64,000 bases of DNA. It comes from Tetradesmus obliquus. Taxonomy: Eukaryota > Chlorophyta > Chlorophyceae > Sphaeropleales > Scenedesmaceae. Below the pieces are notes generated by a model. It had not been told where the DNA came from, searched no databases, and worked only from the letters and a program-made list of their open reading frames with translations. Location of the stretch: assembly GCA_030272155.1 (NCBI GenBank), contig CP126191.1, positions 4,052,501 through 4,116,500 on the forward strand, given 5' to 3'. Both the position numbers and the translations under genes were made by a program. Each line of letters starts with the position of its first letter. Within the stretch, counting starts at the first letter, position 1. Shown in pieces: positions 22,193-34,015 of the stretch.

Positions 22193-24375
22193 TGCAGGAG
22201 TTGAGATGCGATGTATGCATTGTTGTTGCTGACTGCTGCCTGTCAGCCCGCTGTGTTGGCACGCCAGCTGGCATGCATCCTGGCCCTCCTAGTGATGACG
22301 TGAGGGTGGCTGCCGGCCCTGCGTATGTGGACCCCGCCCAGCCACTGCTGGCCCCCACATATGCAGGATGCAGCTGCACACTCTGCTGCAGCGAGGGCGT
22401 TGGTGGCCGCACTGATGTGGGCAGCTGCAAGCAGAACAGCAGCACGAGCAAGCTCAACCAGACGACATGCAATGGTGTGTCCTGTCCTGTTTGGCCTGCA
22501 GTGCATTTGGTCACAGCAGCCTAACACACGCAGCAGCATTGCAAGGCCAAGGAGTTGGCAGCAACGCCTGCAGCATTTCAACAAGCGATGCAGATGCGCA
22601 TCACTCACCCACTGCTTGTCGTGCTGCTGCTCTGTTGCTGCAGCACTGCCGATGATGTGCACATTCTGCCGCCCGTTGCCCCAGGTACAGTTGAAGGCTT
22701 GCTGCGGCATGCCGCCGCCCGCAGAGGAGTCCCTGCTGCTGCGCATGGACCTGCCTGCACCACTGCTGCGGCCGTGCTCGCTGCTGCTGCTGCTGTGCTG
22801 GAAGTGCTGCTCAAACACGACAAAGTTGTTTGACTGCGGCACGTAGCTGCTGAGGCCGTAGTGCTTGCGCACAAATGACAGCAGCTTGGGGCTGGGCCTG
22901 TCATATGCCAGCTGCTCTGGGCACAGCTGCTCAGCAGCCAGCATGTGCTGCAAGACACACAGCATACCATGGCAGCACAGTACATTAGGTGCTCGTTGCA
23001 CACAAGCAGCGCTGCCACCAGTCGGAATGAGAACAGCATGTTCAACATGGTTGTGGCTGCTCTGAGATGACTTTTCTGCAAGCACAAGACCTCAATGCTA
23101 CCCAGCCAGCATGTCAACTGCCGCAGCTGCTGTGCACAGCTGTTGTCTGAGCTGCAGCTGCACCAGCACTGCTATGTCTTGCATCTGTGTCGTGCAGACA
23201 CACCTCAAACAGCGCCTTGCCCACCCCCCGGCGCTGGTACTGCTCATGCACGTAGAAGTCCAGCACGCACAGCGGCTCAATCTCTGCTATAGCGCCATTG
23301 GCCTGCAGGGCGCAGCAACACGCACATGTCAGACGTTGGCGGGTGACTGGCTGTGGTCTGTACATGCCAAGCTCATCAGTGTCACCAACAACACCATGCC
23401 AAGCGTTTGACACCGAGCTAACTGCTTCCATACAACAGCAGCTGCACTGTTGCTGCAAAGCACCTCTCACTGGTTTGGCACGAGAACCGCTGCGCTGGAC
23501 GCTGCACGCTCGCGCATGCACTGCGTAATGCAGCCAGAGTGTGTGAGCGCTGCTTGCAGCCTGGATGGTGCCTACCCTGTGTATGAACAGCTTCTTCTTG
23601 CCAACTTTGAGGCCACCAAGCAGCAGCGTGCTGCCAGGTGTGTTGGCCTCTGTCTGCAGGTACAGCCGCTGGTCTGAGCTGCGCAGCCGCCATATGTCTG
23701 TGATGGGTGCACGCAAGCCCTGCAAGCGTGCAAGGCAGCAGCAGTGGGTTAACAGTATCCGCTAGCTGCTCTGTAGTCGTTGGGACAGTGTGTAGAAACA
23801 TCAATGGGCTCCAGGACGCGGTAGCTGCAAACAGTCAAGGAAGTCAGTGTTCCTGTGCTGCTGTGTAAGCCCTCAGCTATGGCAAGCCTGAAGTCAGCAA
23901 AGTCTGCTGTCAAGCAATTGCACATGTCAGTGCACATCTGTGCATGCTTTCCTCTGTGCCTGAACTCACCTGTGCAACGGCGCTGCGTTGGCCGAACTCT
24001 TCAAGCACATTGCGCAGCTTGTGGAAGTCCACAGCCTTCAATTGCACTGCAAACCAGCACAAAGTACGCATCAGGATGCTTGCCTGTGCTGTCAGATTCA
24101 ATAAGTCCTGCCATCTGTGCTGCTGGTGTGCATGTACAGCTGTACAGCTCGTCACCAGCACCAGTGGTGCCAGAGGGCTGGTCATGCAGCTGGTTGGCAC
24201 GTCAGCAAGGTGCAAAGTGCTTACCCAGCCTCGCAGCATCCCATACACTGATATCGCTCCCCTGCAGCGCGTAAACAATTGAGCATATCAAGCTGTGCGG
24301 GGGTCGACAGCAGCAGTGAAGTGAACTGCTCCATGCGCTAACCTGCAGCCCTTGCAGCTCAAAGTCAAACTCCAT
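21138..24375 (-). CDS. ATAT1: Alpha-tubulin N-acetyltransferase (MEC-17/ATAT1 type)
   Basis: Seven minus-strand exons join in phase: 24375-24343, 24261-24225, 24046-23970, 23719-23576, 23302-23204, 22947-22609 and 22424-21138, giving 671 residues. The start ([11 protein letters not shown]) matches the short N-terminus of the family. The MEC-17 acetyltransferase domain fills about residues 1-180: [54 protein letters not shown] with the acetyl-CoA loop [29 protein letters not shown] and [14 protein letters not shown]. The enzyme acetylates Lys40 of alpha-tubulin inside microtubules, mainly in cilia and stable arrays. The last 430 residues are low-complexity, with several poly-Gln runs and a Gly/Ser/Arg-rich end, much longer than a typical tail. 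It is divergent from the PHD-ARID gene with only 330 bases between start codons. Confidence 0.93.
21367..21422 (-). repeat. CAG tract (poly-Gln) in the ATAT1 tail
   Basis: About 17 to 18 CTG units on the plus strand, read as CAG (Gln) on the coding strand. A second tract of the same kind at 22147-22191 encodes another 15-residue Gln run in the same exon. Confidence 0.9.
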
Positions 24376-24705
24376 TGGTTTTATAATATTATTTTCTGCA
24401 TCTTGGATGATATTAGAGTCGAGGGCTTTCCCCCTGCAAGCACAATGCTTCTTTCGAGTGTGAAAACTGAAAAGCTCAGTCACAAGGTCTGTGGGTCAAG
24501 TTGTAGATTGCTTTAAATTTATCTGGTGCCTTGGGATAAAATTGTCGTATCTCATGCAGGCGCTCGATGTGCCAGAAAACCCTGGCACTCCAGTCACCCG
24601 ACTCGCACTGCCGGGAGTAATGAGCAGTATGCTGTGCTGCTCAATCAAAGCTGCGCAAGCGTAACAAGCATACTTTGGAGGCCTGAACTGCAGGATCACA
24701 TAGTC
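24376..24705. promoter_or_regulatory. Shared upstream region of divergent ATAT1 and PHD-ARID genes
   Basis: 330 bases between the two start codons. The part at about 24380-24420 is AT-rich. A frame continuous with the first PHD exon runs leftwards to 24526 but lacks a good ATG, so the first coding ATG is taken as 24706. Confidence 0.5.
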
Positions 24706-27700
24706 ATGGATGGAGATGATGACAATGAGGGCGCCTGTGGTGCTTGCAAACGGGTTGGGGAGCTGCTTTGTTGTGATGGATGCCCAGCAGCATTCCATAT
24801 TCGCTGTGCTGGCTATGGTGAGCTAGGCAGCAGGTGTCTCCAGCCAGCAGCGTGCATGCTGGTATGAGCGGCGGCATCATGGCTGGCAACTGCTGCTAAT
24901 TATATATGTGCTACCGCGTGCTGATGTAGAGTCCCAATCAGAGGTGCCAGAAGGTGAATGGTACTGCTGGTTCTGTGCTAAGGAGCGCAGCCTGCCGTAC
25001 CAGCATCCAACGAATGTGGTGAGTAACAAGCTTGTCAAACTGCGTGCTGGCGATCTGTTATGGTACCTGAATCTATAATGCCTAGGCACTCAACTATGTA
25101 GAGCACACTCTTAGTGCACTGCGTGACAGATAATGTACTGTCAGGCCTTCCATGTGCGAGCGTTCGGGCAACACTGTTTGTGCCTTGGGCATGATGCATA
25201 AGATGGTGGCTTGTTAGACAGAGCTGCACAGTAAGCCTGATGCCTCGCCAGCTTCCAGGATGCCATGCTTGTACTAGCACATCATCAGGCCCACATGCCT
25301 TTGCTTAGTAAGCATTGAGGTGTTCCTGCAATTGACAGCAAAAGGATACATGAGACTGCCGCTGCTTTGTGTCTGCTGCCTGCTCCAGTTCAAGCCACCA
25401 CGCGCGTCAACCCAAACTGTCATGCTCGCAACTGATGACACAGCAGAGGTCTTCTACAGGTTGGTGTGCAGCTGCGCGGCACGCTGCTAGTAAGCAGCAG
25501 AGCAGCTGTACCACTCTCCCACCTCTGCTGACTGTGTTGTGTCTGCAGAGCTGCAAGCTGTGCTTACTGGCACACACATGCACTGCAGCAGCCACACAGT
25601 ACATGGCCATGCCAAGTGCGGGAAACACTCTGGCAAAGCCTGCAGCACCGCCACACCCGCATCCTTCAGGCAAGCAGCAGAGCTGTACAAACCCATCATT
25701 ACTGCTCTTTTTTTCTTGCTGCCTTGCCCGTCAGGTGCCGCACTGTGGCTGTCTCAGATGACTATGTGGAGCTTCAGTACCTGGACATGCAGGTGAGCCA
25801 CATCTGCTTGCAGGAACAGCCGGCTGGGTGTGTAAGGCCCAGCTGCTGTGAGTAGGTCCTGCTTGCCAGCCATCGCGGCGCACAACTCGGGTGTAATACA
25901 GCGGCAAGCACGCGCAGGAGAGGCTTGTGCGCAGTGCAGCAAGGAAGTGTCAGATGCAGTGCATGGAGGACAAGCCGTGTGAGCGTGTTTGGGCAGGTGG
26001 GCAGCACAACTGCGGCACAGCACAGGTGCCTGTATGCCGTGCGTTGTGTCATGCCCCAGGCACGCTCATGTTGCCTGCGGACGTTGCCTGTTTGGGCTCT
26101 GCGCGCTCTGCTGCCTGCCCTGTCGCAGCGTGAGGATGAGATAGTGCACAGGGGCAGCACACGGCTGTGGCACGGCACCACAGACAAGCACGCCTGGACA
26201 TTGACGGCAAAGGATGCCTACCGCCCCAACTGCCGGCTGTTCCAAGTCGACAAAGAGGCTATGGCAGCAGCAGTGGCTGCTGCTCGCAGCCACAAGCAGC
26301 AGCAGCAGCAGCGGCTTGCAGTGGCAAAGCAGTCGTCGTTGCGTGTCACATCACCAGCAGCTGCTGATGCTGCTGGAGTGCAGCGCATTCCAGCGGGGGA
26401 GGTGGGCGCAGGGCTGCCGGTGGTGGTGGGCGGTGCAAGTGAGTGCGGCTTTATTTTTATCAACAGCAAGCTGGCAGCTGTCGCAGGCCTTTTCGGCAGG
26501 TGTTTGCAGCAGCACAGCAGGCGTTTTACATGCAGCCGGCTCGCTGTTGCATCCCTCCAGGCCTCTGTTCCCCTCCATGCAGCCTAGCTACCGCACCCCA
26601 GCTCGCGTGCCTACTGCCTAACCCTTCCTTATTGTCCTGCGCTGTTCTTCCGCACTCCGCCAGGCGAGGCGGAGTTTGAAGCTGCGCTGCATGCGCTGTG
26701 GCGCAGCCTGCTGGGCCCCGCCTACCCTGAGCGCATGCCGGCCTGCCAGCTCATGGGGGGCCAGGCGGTGGGGGCGTGGCAGCTGTGGCGCGAGGTGTGG
26801 GCCTGGGGCGGGCCTGACGTGGTCAGCAGGCACAAGGTGCGGCGCAGATGATGGAGCCTGCACCTGCTGCCCAGCCATGTGCTAGCATGCGCGCATGCAT
26901 GCGCGTGTTACCTACGCATATGCCATTGGGCCGACGCTCACTAGTACTTGGGGTGTGGTTGGGCCCCACCGGGTGCCTGGCCGTGCAGCTGGCTGCGGGC
27001 AGGGCTGCTGGCAAGGCAGCTGTTGGATGCTGGAGGTGCATGAGCAGGACAGGATGGGCATGGTTGCTGGTGGTGGCGTGATGTGCTCGCCGAGCGCAGA
27101 GCTGCTTGGGGCATGATGCAACTGCCGGCGTGATGTCTTTGGTGCCTGCCTTGATCATGGTGGTTGTACGGCCCACTGCGGCCTGCCTGCTCATCTTGCT
27201 GTAACCCTGCCTTGCGTGCTGCAGCTGTGGGCCACGGTGGGCTTTGCCTTCAACGTGTCTGTGACCTGCACCTCGGTCAGTAGCCGCATCAAGAAGTCAT
27301 ATGACAGCGTCATTGAACCGCTGGACCAGGTGAGACACAGCACACAGCAGCAGCAGCAGCAGCGGCAGCAGCGGCAGCAGCGGCAGCAAGCAAAGGACAT
27401 CAACGTCACGTATCACTAAACAGAGAGACGGCGGTCCTGGTTGGATTTGTGGCTACTTTTGCATGCTTGCAAATGGCACGTTTGTGTGTTGCTGTGTGCA
27501 GCCGTGCAGGCGATGTGCAGGCCTGTTGACTAGTGGCAGCTGCATAACTGCGCAGCGATAGCACTGCGGTGCCAGGTTGGCCTCCTTCACCTGCTGGCTG
27601 CATGTCCTGCAAGGTTGTGTATACAACATATATGATTGCTGCTGCTGCTCAGCACCTGCATCCTGCCTGCCTGCTGCTGTTGCTGTTGCTGCTGTATTTT

Positions 27701-30500
27701 GTTGGCGCGCAGGCTGTTGACGAGGGCGCTGTGACGCTGCAGCGCCCCACGCCCTCCAGGCAGCCAGGAGACCGTGCGCTGCAGGTGCGACACCTGCAGT
27801 GGGGCAGCAACCTTTGCCTGCACTGCTGCTGCTCCTGCTGCTTGTTGTGAGCTGAGAGGTGCCCTCAGCTCTGCACAGCAGCAGCTTGCGCCCCTTTCCA
27901 AGCAACAAGCGCTACACTGCTTGTACGACAAGAAATTCTTGCTGTGTGCATGAATTCATTGATTAGTAGCAGCTGCCAGCAGCTTGTTGCCCTGGCCCCC
28001 ATTCACTCTTGAATCACCGCTTAGTCTCTTTGTATTGGGGCTACAGCATGCGTCCAACCTGCTGCTGTTCTTGCATAAGCCACCGTTACGTACACCGTAT
28101 GCGCCGATGCTTTCCTGTCTGCTGCCGCAGCTGCGTAACGTCCCTAGCGGCAACGGCGGCGCAGCAGCTGCTGCACCCGCCAGCCGCCCCGACCTGCAGC
28201 CGCGTAGGCCTGTGGGCCGGCCGCGCGGCAGCAAGAACAAGCGCAAGCGCGCTGCAGCCGGCAGCGGCAGCCGCAGCGGCAAGCGCAGGCGGGGCGCCTG
28301 GAGCAGCGAAGATGATGACGACCCTGCGCCTGACATGGGCAGCGAGTTTGACAGCGAAGAGGGTGATGATGATGCTGATGATGATGGCGACATTAATGGC
28401 TTGCTGGGCTCTGATGGCAGCGAAGATGAGCTCAGTGAGGAAGCTGGCAGTGGTGAGGAGAGTGAAGGTGGGTGAGGCCTGTGTTAGCAAACTGATAGTC
28501 AGCAGAAGAGCATGTCCTGCTGCATGAGCGCAGCGCCTGCTCACAGGCACCTCACATCGCTTGCATGACCTGCTTTGCAACGGTTGCGCTGTCTTTTGGC
28601 AAGCGGTACGCAGGGTTTGCAGCCTGACATCACCCCTTTGACTACAATCGACAGCCTGCGTTGCTGCACTGTATGCTGCCATGCTGCAGGTGGCTCCCCG
28701 AGCCGCAAGATGGCCCGCACAGTGGCCAGCATGCGCGCAGCCAGGGCGGCAGCACCGCATGCAGCAGCAGCTGCTGCTGCTGACGGCCGGGAGCCCCCGG
28801 GCGCCATGAAGTTTGCGGTTGGCAAGCCAGTGCTCACACCAGCAGCACGGCAGCTGCGGGTGAGCGGCTGGGCAGCTGCAGCTGCGCACTGTGAGAATTT
28901 CTTGGCTGTGAGGCAGCTCTAGGTGCTGTTTGAAGCTAGTGCGGAGTGCTGTTGCTGGTTTGTGCTGGTGTGCATGCCAGTGACATCAGACTGCTTGCTG
29001 CGCAGAACTGATTTGGCTGGCTTGACGCCTTTTACACCTGTCCACGTCTGTTCCCGTGCCACATTGTCTGTGCTGCACCTACCGCAAACCTCGCCCTCAG
29101 GTGGGGCAGCTGGTTGACTTCAGGCAGTGGCAGCAAGGCGTAGGCTGCGCCACTGGCTGGCGCTCAGGCACAGTGCTGGCAATTGAGCCAGGCAGCATCT
29201 GGGAGGGCGGCAGCAGGCTGCTGGTGCAGCCGCGCCACCCCCTGCACCACAGCAGCGGCAACAGCCACCACAGCAGCAGCCACCACCACCACCACCACCA
29301 CCATCCGGCCGGCAGCCCTGCAGCAGCAGCGCTGGCAGCAGTAGCAGCAGCAGGGCTGCCGGCAGCGGGCGAGGCAGGCGCAACCGCTGCCTCAAAGCTG
29401 CTTACCAGCAGGGGTCACTTGCGGCATGAGGTGGCAGGCTTGCTGCAGCAGCAGGTCCCCTTCAGGCCTGGCTCCCCTGGCCTCAGCAGGCCTCATATGG
29501 GGGCTGCTGCTGGTGCGGCAGGCGCTGCTGCAGTATCGCCCCGTGCACAGCGACAACAGCATGGCACAGCAGCAGCAGCAGCAGCAGGCGTAGGCTCACC
29601 TCGTGCAGCTGAGCAGCCTGGCAGCGGTGCAGCAGCAGCTGCAGGTGGCGCGCCAGATGCAGCGCAGCAGCAGCAAGATGACAGCAGTCGGCCTGCATGG
29701 GTGCCGCTCCTGTACAGAGGCGCTGCACAGCAGCCGCTGCAGCAGCCCCTGGTCATGGTGCGGCCACACTACGTGCCGTCAGCAGCAGCAGCAGCAGCAG
29801 CAGCGTCCTCAGCAGCGGTGACATCAGCACCGCCGCCTGGGCTGCGCCCAGCAGCTAGCGCAGGTGCCTCGCCATTCCTGCTGCAGCAGCAGCAGCCGCA
29901 GGCTTCAGGGCAGCACGTGTTTAGCTTGAAGCCCTCGCCCAACATGCTTGTTGAGGCGCTGCATCAGGGCTGCTGGTGGCCTGCCAAGGTGCTGTCAGTC
30001 AAGCCTGCCAGCCAGCAGGATGAGCAGCAGCAGCAGGCGGCAGCAGCAGCTGCATCCGCAGGCTTAGGGCCTGGCATCAGCTGCAGCAGCGAGCCCAGCA
30101 GCTCAGTGTCGTATTGTGCGGCTGGCGGCAGCAGCAGCTGCGTGGTGCTGCGCAATCTGGAGCCGCCTGAGGCTGATGGCCTGGTGTGGAAGTGCGGCAT
30201 GGGCCACTCCATACGGTAGGCATATTAGCGGTAGGCATATTAGGTTGTGAGTGCATCAAGATCATCGGAGTGCATCGTGTGCACTATGAGCTGCCAGCAT
30301 CTCATGTCATCTGCTGACATAGGTGTGTTTGAGGCTGTCCGGCTGTTGGAGCATGCGCATTGCTATGTTGTTGCTCTGCTTTTCGCTGCGTTTGTATCCT
30401 CCCTGCATGGCGTTTGGCCTGCAATTTGCTGCAGTCCTCGCAGTCTGCCCTCATCACCATTGCCTCACACAACTGTATCTGCCACGCTGCATTACTGCAC

Positions 30501-30532
<32 letters not shown>

Positions 30533-30705
30533 ATTGCAGGCCGTGCCACCCGCAGCATGGCGCGGGCCTGGGCGTGCTGGCTGCCACGCAGGACGACGTG
30601 CTGCCGCTGTCGCAGCTGCGCAAGCAGGTGCTGCCCTATGCATATGCGGGCGGCATCCAGGCGTACGCCTGCCTGAGCCACCTGGCTGATGCAAGGCGTG
30701 GCTGA
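24706..30705 (+). CDS. PHD-ARID-AT-hook-Agenet chromatin protein, twelve exons
   Basis: Exons 24706-24817, 24930-25018, 25389-25459, 25735-25792, 26129-26438, 26664-26836, 27225-27329, 27713-27784, 28131-28467, 28690-28859, 29101-30215 and 30540-30705 join in phase to 925 residues. Residues 9-55 are a PHD finger (CGACKRVGELLCCDGC, FHIRC, then WYCWFC), a reader of histone H3 tails. Residues 68-150 (YRCRTVAVSDDYVELQYLD, RGSTRLWHGT) look Tudor/Agenet-like. Residues 214-306 fit an ARID DNA-binding domain (ALHALWRSLLG, AWQLWREVWAWGGPDVVSRH, then SVSSRIKKSYDSVIEPL). An AT-hook (GRPRGSKNKRK) starts at 359 and an acidic region follows. Near 505 (DFRQWQQGVGCATGWRSG) and 780-870 (VEALHQGCWWPAKVLSV) there are Agenet/Tudor-like segments. 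It is likely a nuclear chromatin reader; targets are unknown. A possible 25-codon cassette exon lies at 25902-25976. Confidence 0.85.
25902..25976 (+). other. Possible in-frame cassette exon of the PHD-ARID gene
   Basis: A 75-base segment between an acceptor (ATACAG) and a donor-like GTGTGAG. It is open in the phase used by the flanking exons and would add 25 residues with a C-x2-C motif (GEACAQCSKEV). Skipping it also keeps the frame, so either form is possible from sequence alone. Confidence 0.35.
30502..30531 (+). repeat. CTG tract before the last exon of the PHD-ARID gene
   Basis: Ten CTG units end eight bases before the acceptor AG at 30538-30539. On the sense strand the tract takes the position of the polypyrimidine tract. 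Confidence 0.9.
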
Positions 30706-32122
30706 TGTTGCTGATGTAAAGGCCCCTGCGGTGTGAGGCGGAGCTGTTGTTGACAGAGGGATTGTGTGTAACCGTTGTACAGTGTGATGTGGCTGACGGC
30801 CTCTGTGGTAAGAGGCGGGGCTGTTGTGTGCTGATGTGGCGGCGCCTATGATGCGACAGTTCGTCGGATGCCCCCAGCGTGCAGTGTCGTGTACATGGAG
30901 CCTGCCTATATAACTCAGCTATATAGCGTCGCGCATATGTTACGTAGTGTCACAAAGGGCGCGTATACATACGTATGAGGACTGAGCTGGTCCAGTGTTA
31001 CATCAGTTGCACAAGCCCCGGGCGTGCTCACACCGTGGCGTTTGAAACCCTTGTAAGTCCGTGTTGGACGTGCGTTCAAGACTAGCTGTAACTCTTTATA
31101 AGACTGGCACGTAGGCAGGAGCGCCTTGCGGTAACAGAGACGGCCAGGTGCAGGCTGTTGCGTAGGCGCGCAGGCAACAACAGCTGGGCTTAACAACCGC
31201 CTGTCTCACGCACACACCTGTTACAAGTGCAACAGCATTAGGCAGCAAACAGCAAACTGCACATTTACAAGTGCGTTGATCGGCAGCTGCACACTTAAAA
31301 CTTAGTTGATTTGAAACCATTTTGCACACATGTGCAAGCAAATGATTTGGCCGCCGCATGCTTGTTGCATGCGCTGGTTGGACCAAACTGGTGGAAAGAT
31401 TTGCTGTTTGCTATGGGCAAGGCTTGTGTTATTGCAACCGCACCACAGTCTGTGAGCGTACAGTGTTCGCGCCGGCACCGCCATCTTGGCGATTTTAGCT
31501 GCCCAATATCTATTGCGTGAAGGCATCAGTCTACTGCTGCCACACTATCACTCAAGAGCCTCGAAGACGCAAGACCAAGACGCACCCCAGAAGAAAGCCT
31601 CATTCATTTGTTACATGTTCTGTACACCTAGGCTCAGGCACCAGCCAGCACACAAGGCAGCCCCTCCCCAGGCCGCTCCTCCTCGCTTCACACTGCACCT
31701 GCAGCTGGCTTACTTGAGGAGTGATGGGAGCTGGAAGAGGCCCTAAAGCAACACATCGGCGGCGGCAGCAGCAGCAGCAGTTGAACACACAGTAAAGTAC
31801 TGGAGTGTTGTGGTGAAGGCACTGCTGGCACAACAACCTGCAGCACATGTACTGCCCATAGAGCATATCAGCAGTGCCAGGCATATATCGACTGTCCATA
31901 TTTACATATCATATTGCTTACATATTGCTTACTATTTGCATCATATATGCACTAAACTGTATGCACTAAACCATGCCGGCTCGTGCTGTGAAATATACTC
32001 TTGGAATTACGTGCATCATTCAGCACGCACTACCTGTTCTTTCACCATGCAACCACTCACTGACCAACCAGATAGATTCATCCAGTTTCTGTGACTGTCA
32101 CTGACTGCTTGGCAGGCATGAT
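30706..32122. other. Gene-poor region
   Basis: No open frame here shows a recognisable domain, and codon bias is weak. A short AGC run lies at about 31766-31779. From here to 41.9 kb the sequence is dominated by repeats and short unassigned frames. Confidence 0.4.
30767..30771 (+). terminator. Candidate TGTAA poly(A) signal of the PHD-ARID gene
   Basis: TGTAA occurs 62 bases after the stop codon. This is the usual chlorophyte poly(A) signal, but the motif is short and another copy lies at 30715-30719. Confidence 0.35.
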
Positions 32123-32260
32123 GGTAGGTAGTGCAGGTAGGTAGTGCAGGCTTCTCTGCTGAACATTACCCGGCTGGTGGAAGCTGCAAGGACATTTGAC
32201 AATCTTTCTCTGCTGAACATTAACCGGCTGGTGGAAGCTGCAAGAACATTTGACACTCTT
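32123..32260 (+). repeat. Two small tandem repeats (about 13 bp and 54 bp units)
   Basis: GGTAGGTAGTGCA occurs twice around 32123-32149. It is followed by a 54-bp unit present twice (32153-32206 and 32207-32260) that differs at only a few positions; each unit contains CGGCTGGTGGAAGCTGCAAG. Confidence 0.85.
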
Positions 32261-32272
32261 TCTACATTTAAG

Positions 32273-32433
32273 CAGTCGGTCATAATTTACATAGTCGATT
32301 GCCAACACACTGAGCCCATCAATATTTTGCTTCGTGATAGCTAACAACTGTTGAGCACCCACAACACTTGGTAGCTATCACGCAGCAAACTAATGATGGG
32401 CTCAGTGCGTTGGTGATCCACCATGACCGACTG
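32273..32433. repeat. Imperfect inverted repeat (about 70-bp arms, 30-bp loop)
   Basis: The left arm from 32273 (CAGTCGGTCA) to 32342 (CGTGATAGCT) pairs with the right arm 32373-32433, read in reverse. Matching blocks are CAGTCGGTCA, CACTGAGCCCATCA, TTTGCT and CGTGATAGCT, with scattered mismatches between. A transcript would form one long hairpin. It could be a MITE-like element or a precursor of small RNAs; green algae use such hairpins for miRNAs. Nothing in the sequence decides between the two. Confidence 0.75.
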
Positions 32434-33667
32434 AATAGCGCAGCACCCTCCTGCGCCCTCAGCACGCACCTACTGTCACATGGGCGGGTCACTTCAGGCC
32501 TGTCCTCTCACGCCGACCTGGGGCACACTTGCGGCTGAACCCACATGCACAGACCCTGCAGCAGCAGCAGCAGCAGCGGCACCAGCAGCAGCGGCAGCAG
32601 TATACGTAAAGGACAGCTCAGCCAGCACATGTGAGACCTACTAAGACACGCCGCTTTCAGCTGCGCTAGTGAAGGCAGCAAAGCATGCTGTCAGGCAACC
32701 ACAATGCACCAACAGGCACCAACCACAGCCCCCACCCCTGCAGCCTCGCCCCACCTGTGCGTGCTGCTGGGCTGAGCTTCCCGGGATGCAGCTGCCACCC
32801 TGGTGCACCTCAGCGGCGCTGTTGCGGCGCGCCTGCCAGCTCGCTTGATGCTTCGGAGCCTTTCCTCGTGCAGGGGCACTCGGGGGACACCAGCCGCAGT
32901 CAGAGCGGCATGCCGCGCCGTGGCCAGGGCTGGGCGGGGGGCCGGGTGTCAGCCGCAGCCGCGCACCGCACCAGCACCAACAGCAGGCCACGGTGGGCCT
33001 CCTGGGCAGTGCCAAGCAGCACACCACCGCGTGACCAACACGCACACATACAGACAACACACCAACACAGGCAACGCTGCTGCTGCTGCACGCGGCTGCG
33101 CTGTGCATGCTCCTCGTGCTGACTGTGTATGCAGGCAGTGAGCGCTGTCACAGGGGACGAGCAGCTGCGACTACAGGCTGCACCTCCACACGCCAATACA
33201 TCAGAGCATGCTGCAGCACACGCGGCAAGCTGCAAGGCAACTGGCGCGGCAAGGCGACACGAGCATCACACCTCCACTCCTACCTATCTGTCTGGCATAG
33301 GCAATTGCAGCAGAGCTACATCTACAGCTAGGCTACCCCACCCTGCCCTGAAACTGGAAAGCACACACCCTGAAAGGTGGAGAGGCGCGCCATGCAGCAG
33401 CAGTGGACGAGATGCGAAGACAGCCGCAGGCAGCAGCGCCTGGGCGTGAAGGGCTTGCGAGGGCAGAGGTGGCGACGGTGGCCAGGAGTGCACACAGCAG
33501 CAGGCAGACGGCGGCAGGCAGGCAGCGGGGAACGCGGCAACCAAACCCTGCAGCAGCAGACACAGTTAGCGCCTAACAGCTGCCAGCTGCACTACATGGA
33601 ACACTAACAGTCAGAGTAGGTGAAGCACGTACACCGCAAGCTGCAGCAGCAGAGCTGAAATGCACTA
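32434..33667. other. Gene-poor region; possible exons on the minus strand
   Basis: A GC-rich stretch at about 32750-33020 is open in several frames on both strands, and on the minus strand has an acceptor (CTGCCCAG before 33002) and donor-like AGGTGGG near 32755. No domain is recognised, so no gene is called. A CAG/AGC run lies at about 32559-32600. Confidence 0.3.
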
Positions 33668-34015
33668 TGGTTAGTAGCTGCAAGCTGCCGATTGCATTCA
33701 TGACATCACCAGCCTTGCCTGCAAGCACACACCGTTAGCACCTATCAATCCAACACCTGCCTGCTGCTGCTCCCTCCTTGACACACTGAAGACTACGTTT
33801 CTAATGCACACTGTGCTAGCATCACACCAACATCAAGTGGTTAGTAGCTACAAGCTGCCCGCTGCAATTCCGCATCACCAGCCACGCCTGCAAGCACACA
33901 TTGTCAGCGACTACATCTACCCGCACTATTCACCTTCCTGCTGCTCCTTGCTGGTTGGCACTTGTGAACTGAATTACTACTTGTAGACTACGCTGCCACT
34001 GTACCTGGTGCTAGC
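33668..34015. repeat. Diverged tandem repeat, unit about 170 bp, two copies
   Basis: Unit 1 (33668-33837) and unit 2 (33838 to about 34015) both begin TGGTTAGTAGCT and share CATCACCAGCC, GCCTGCAAGCACACA, CCTGCTGCTCC and GTGCTAGCATCA in the same order, with about 20% differences judged by eye. No coding function is seen. Confidence 0.75.

Noticed and set aside
23749-23830. Extra exon between ATAT1 exons 3 and 4 (acceptor before CTACCGCGTCCTGG)
   Set aside because: The flanking exons join directly in phase and match the family; no suitable donor follows.
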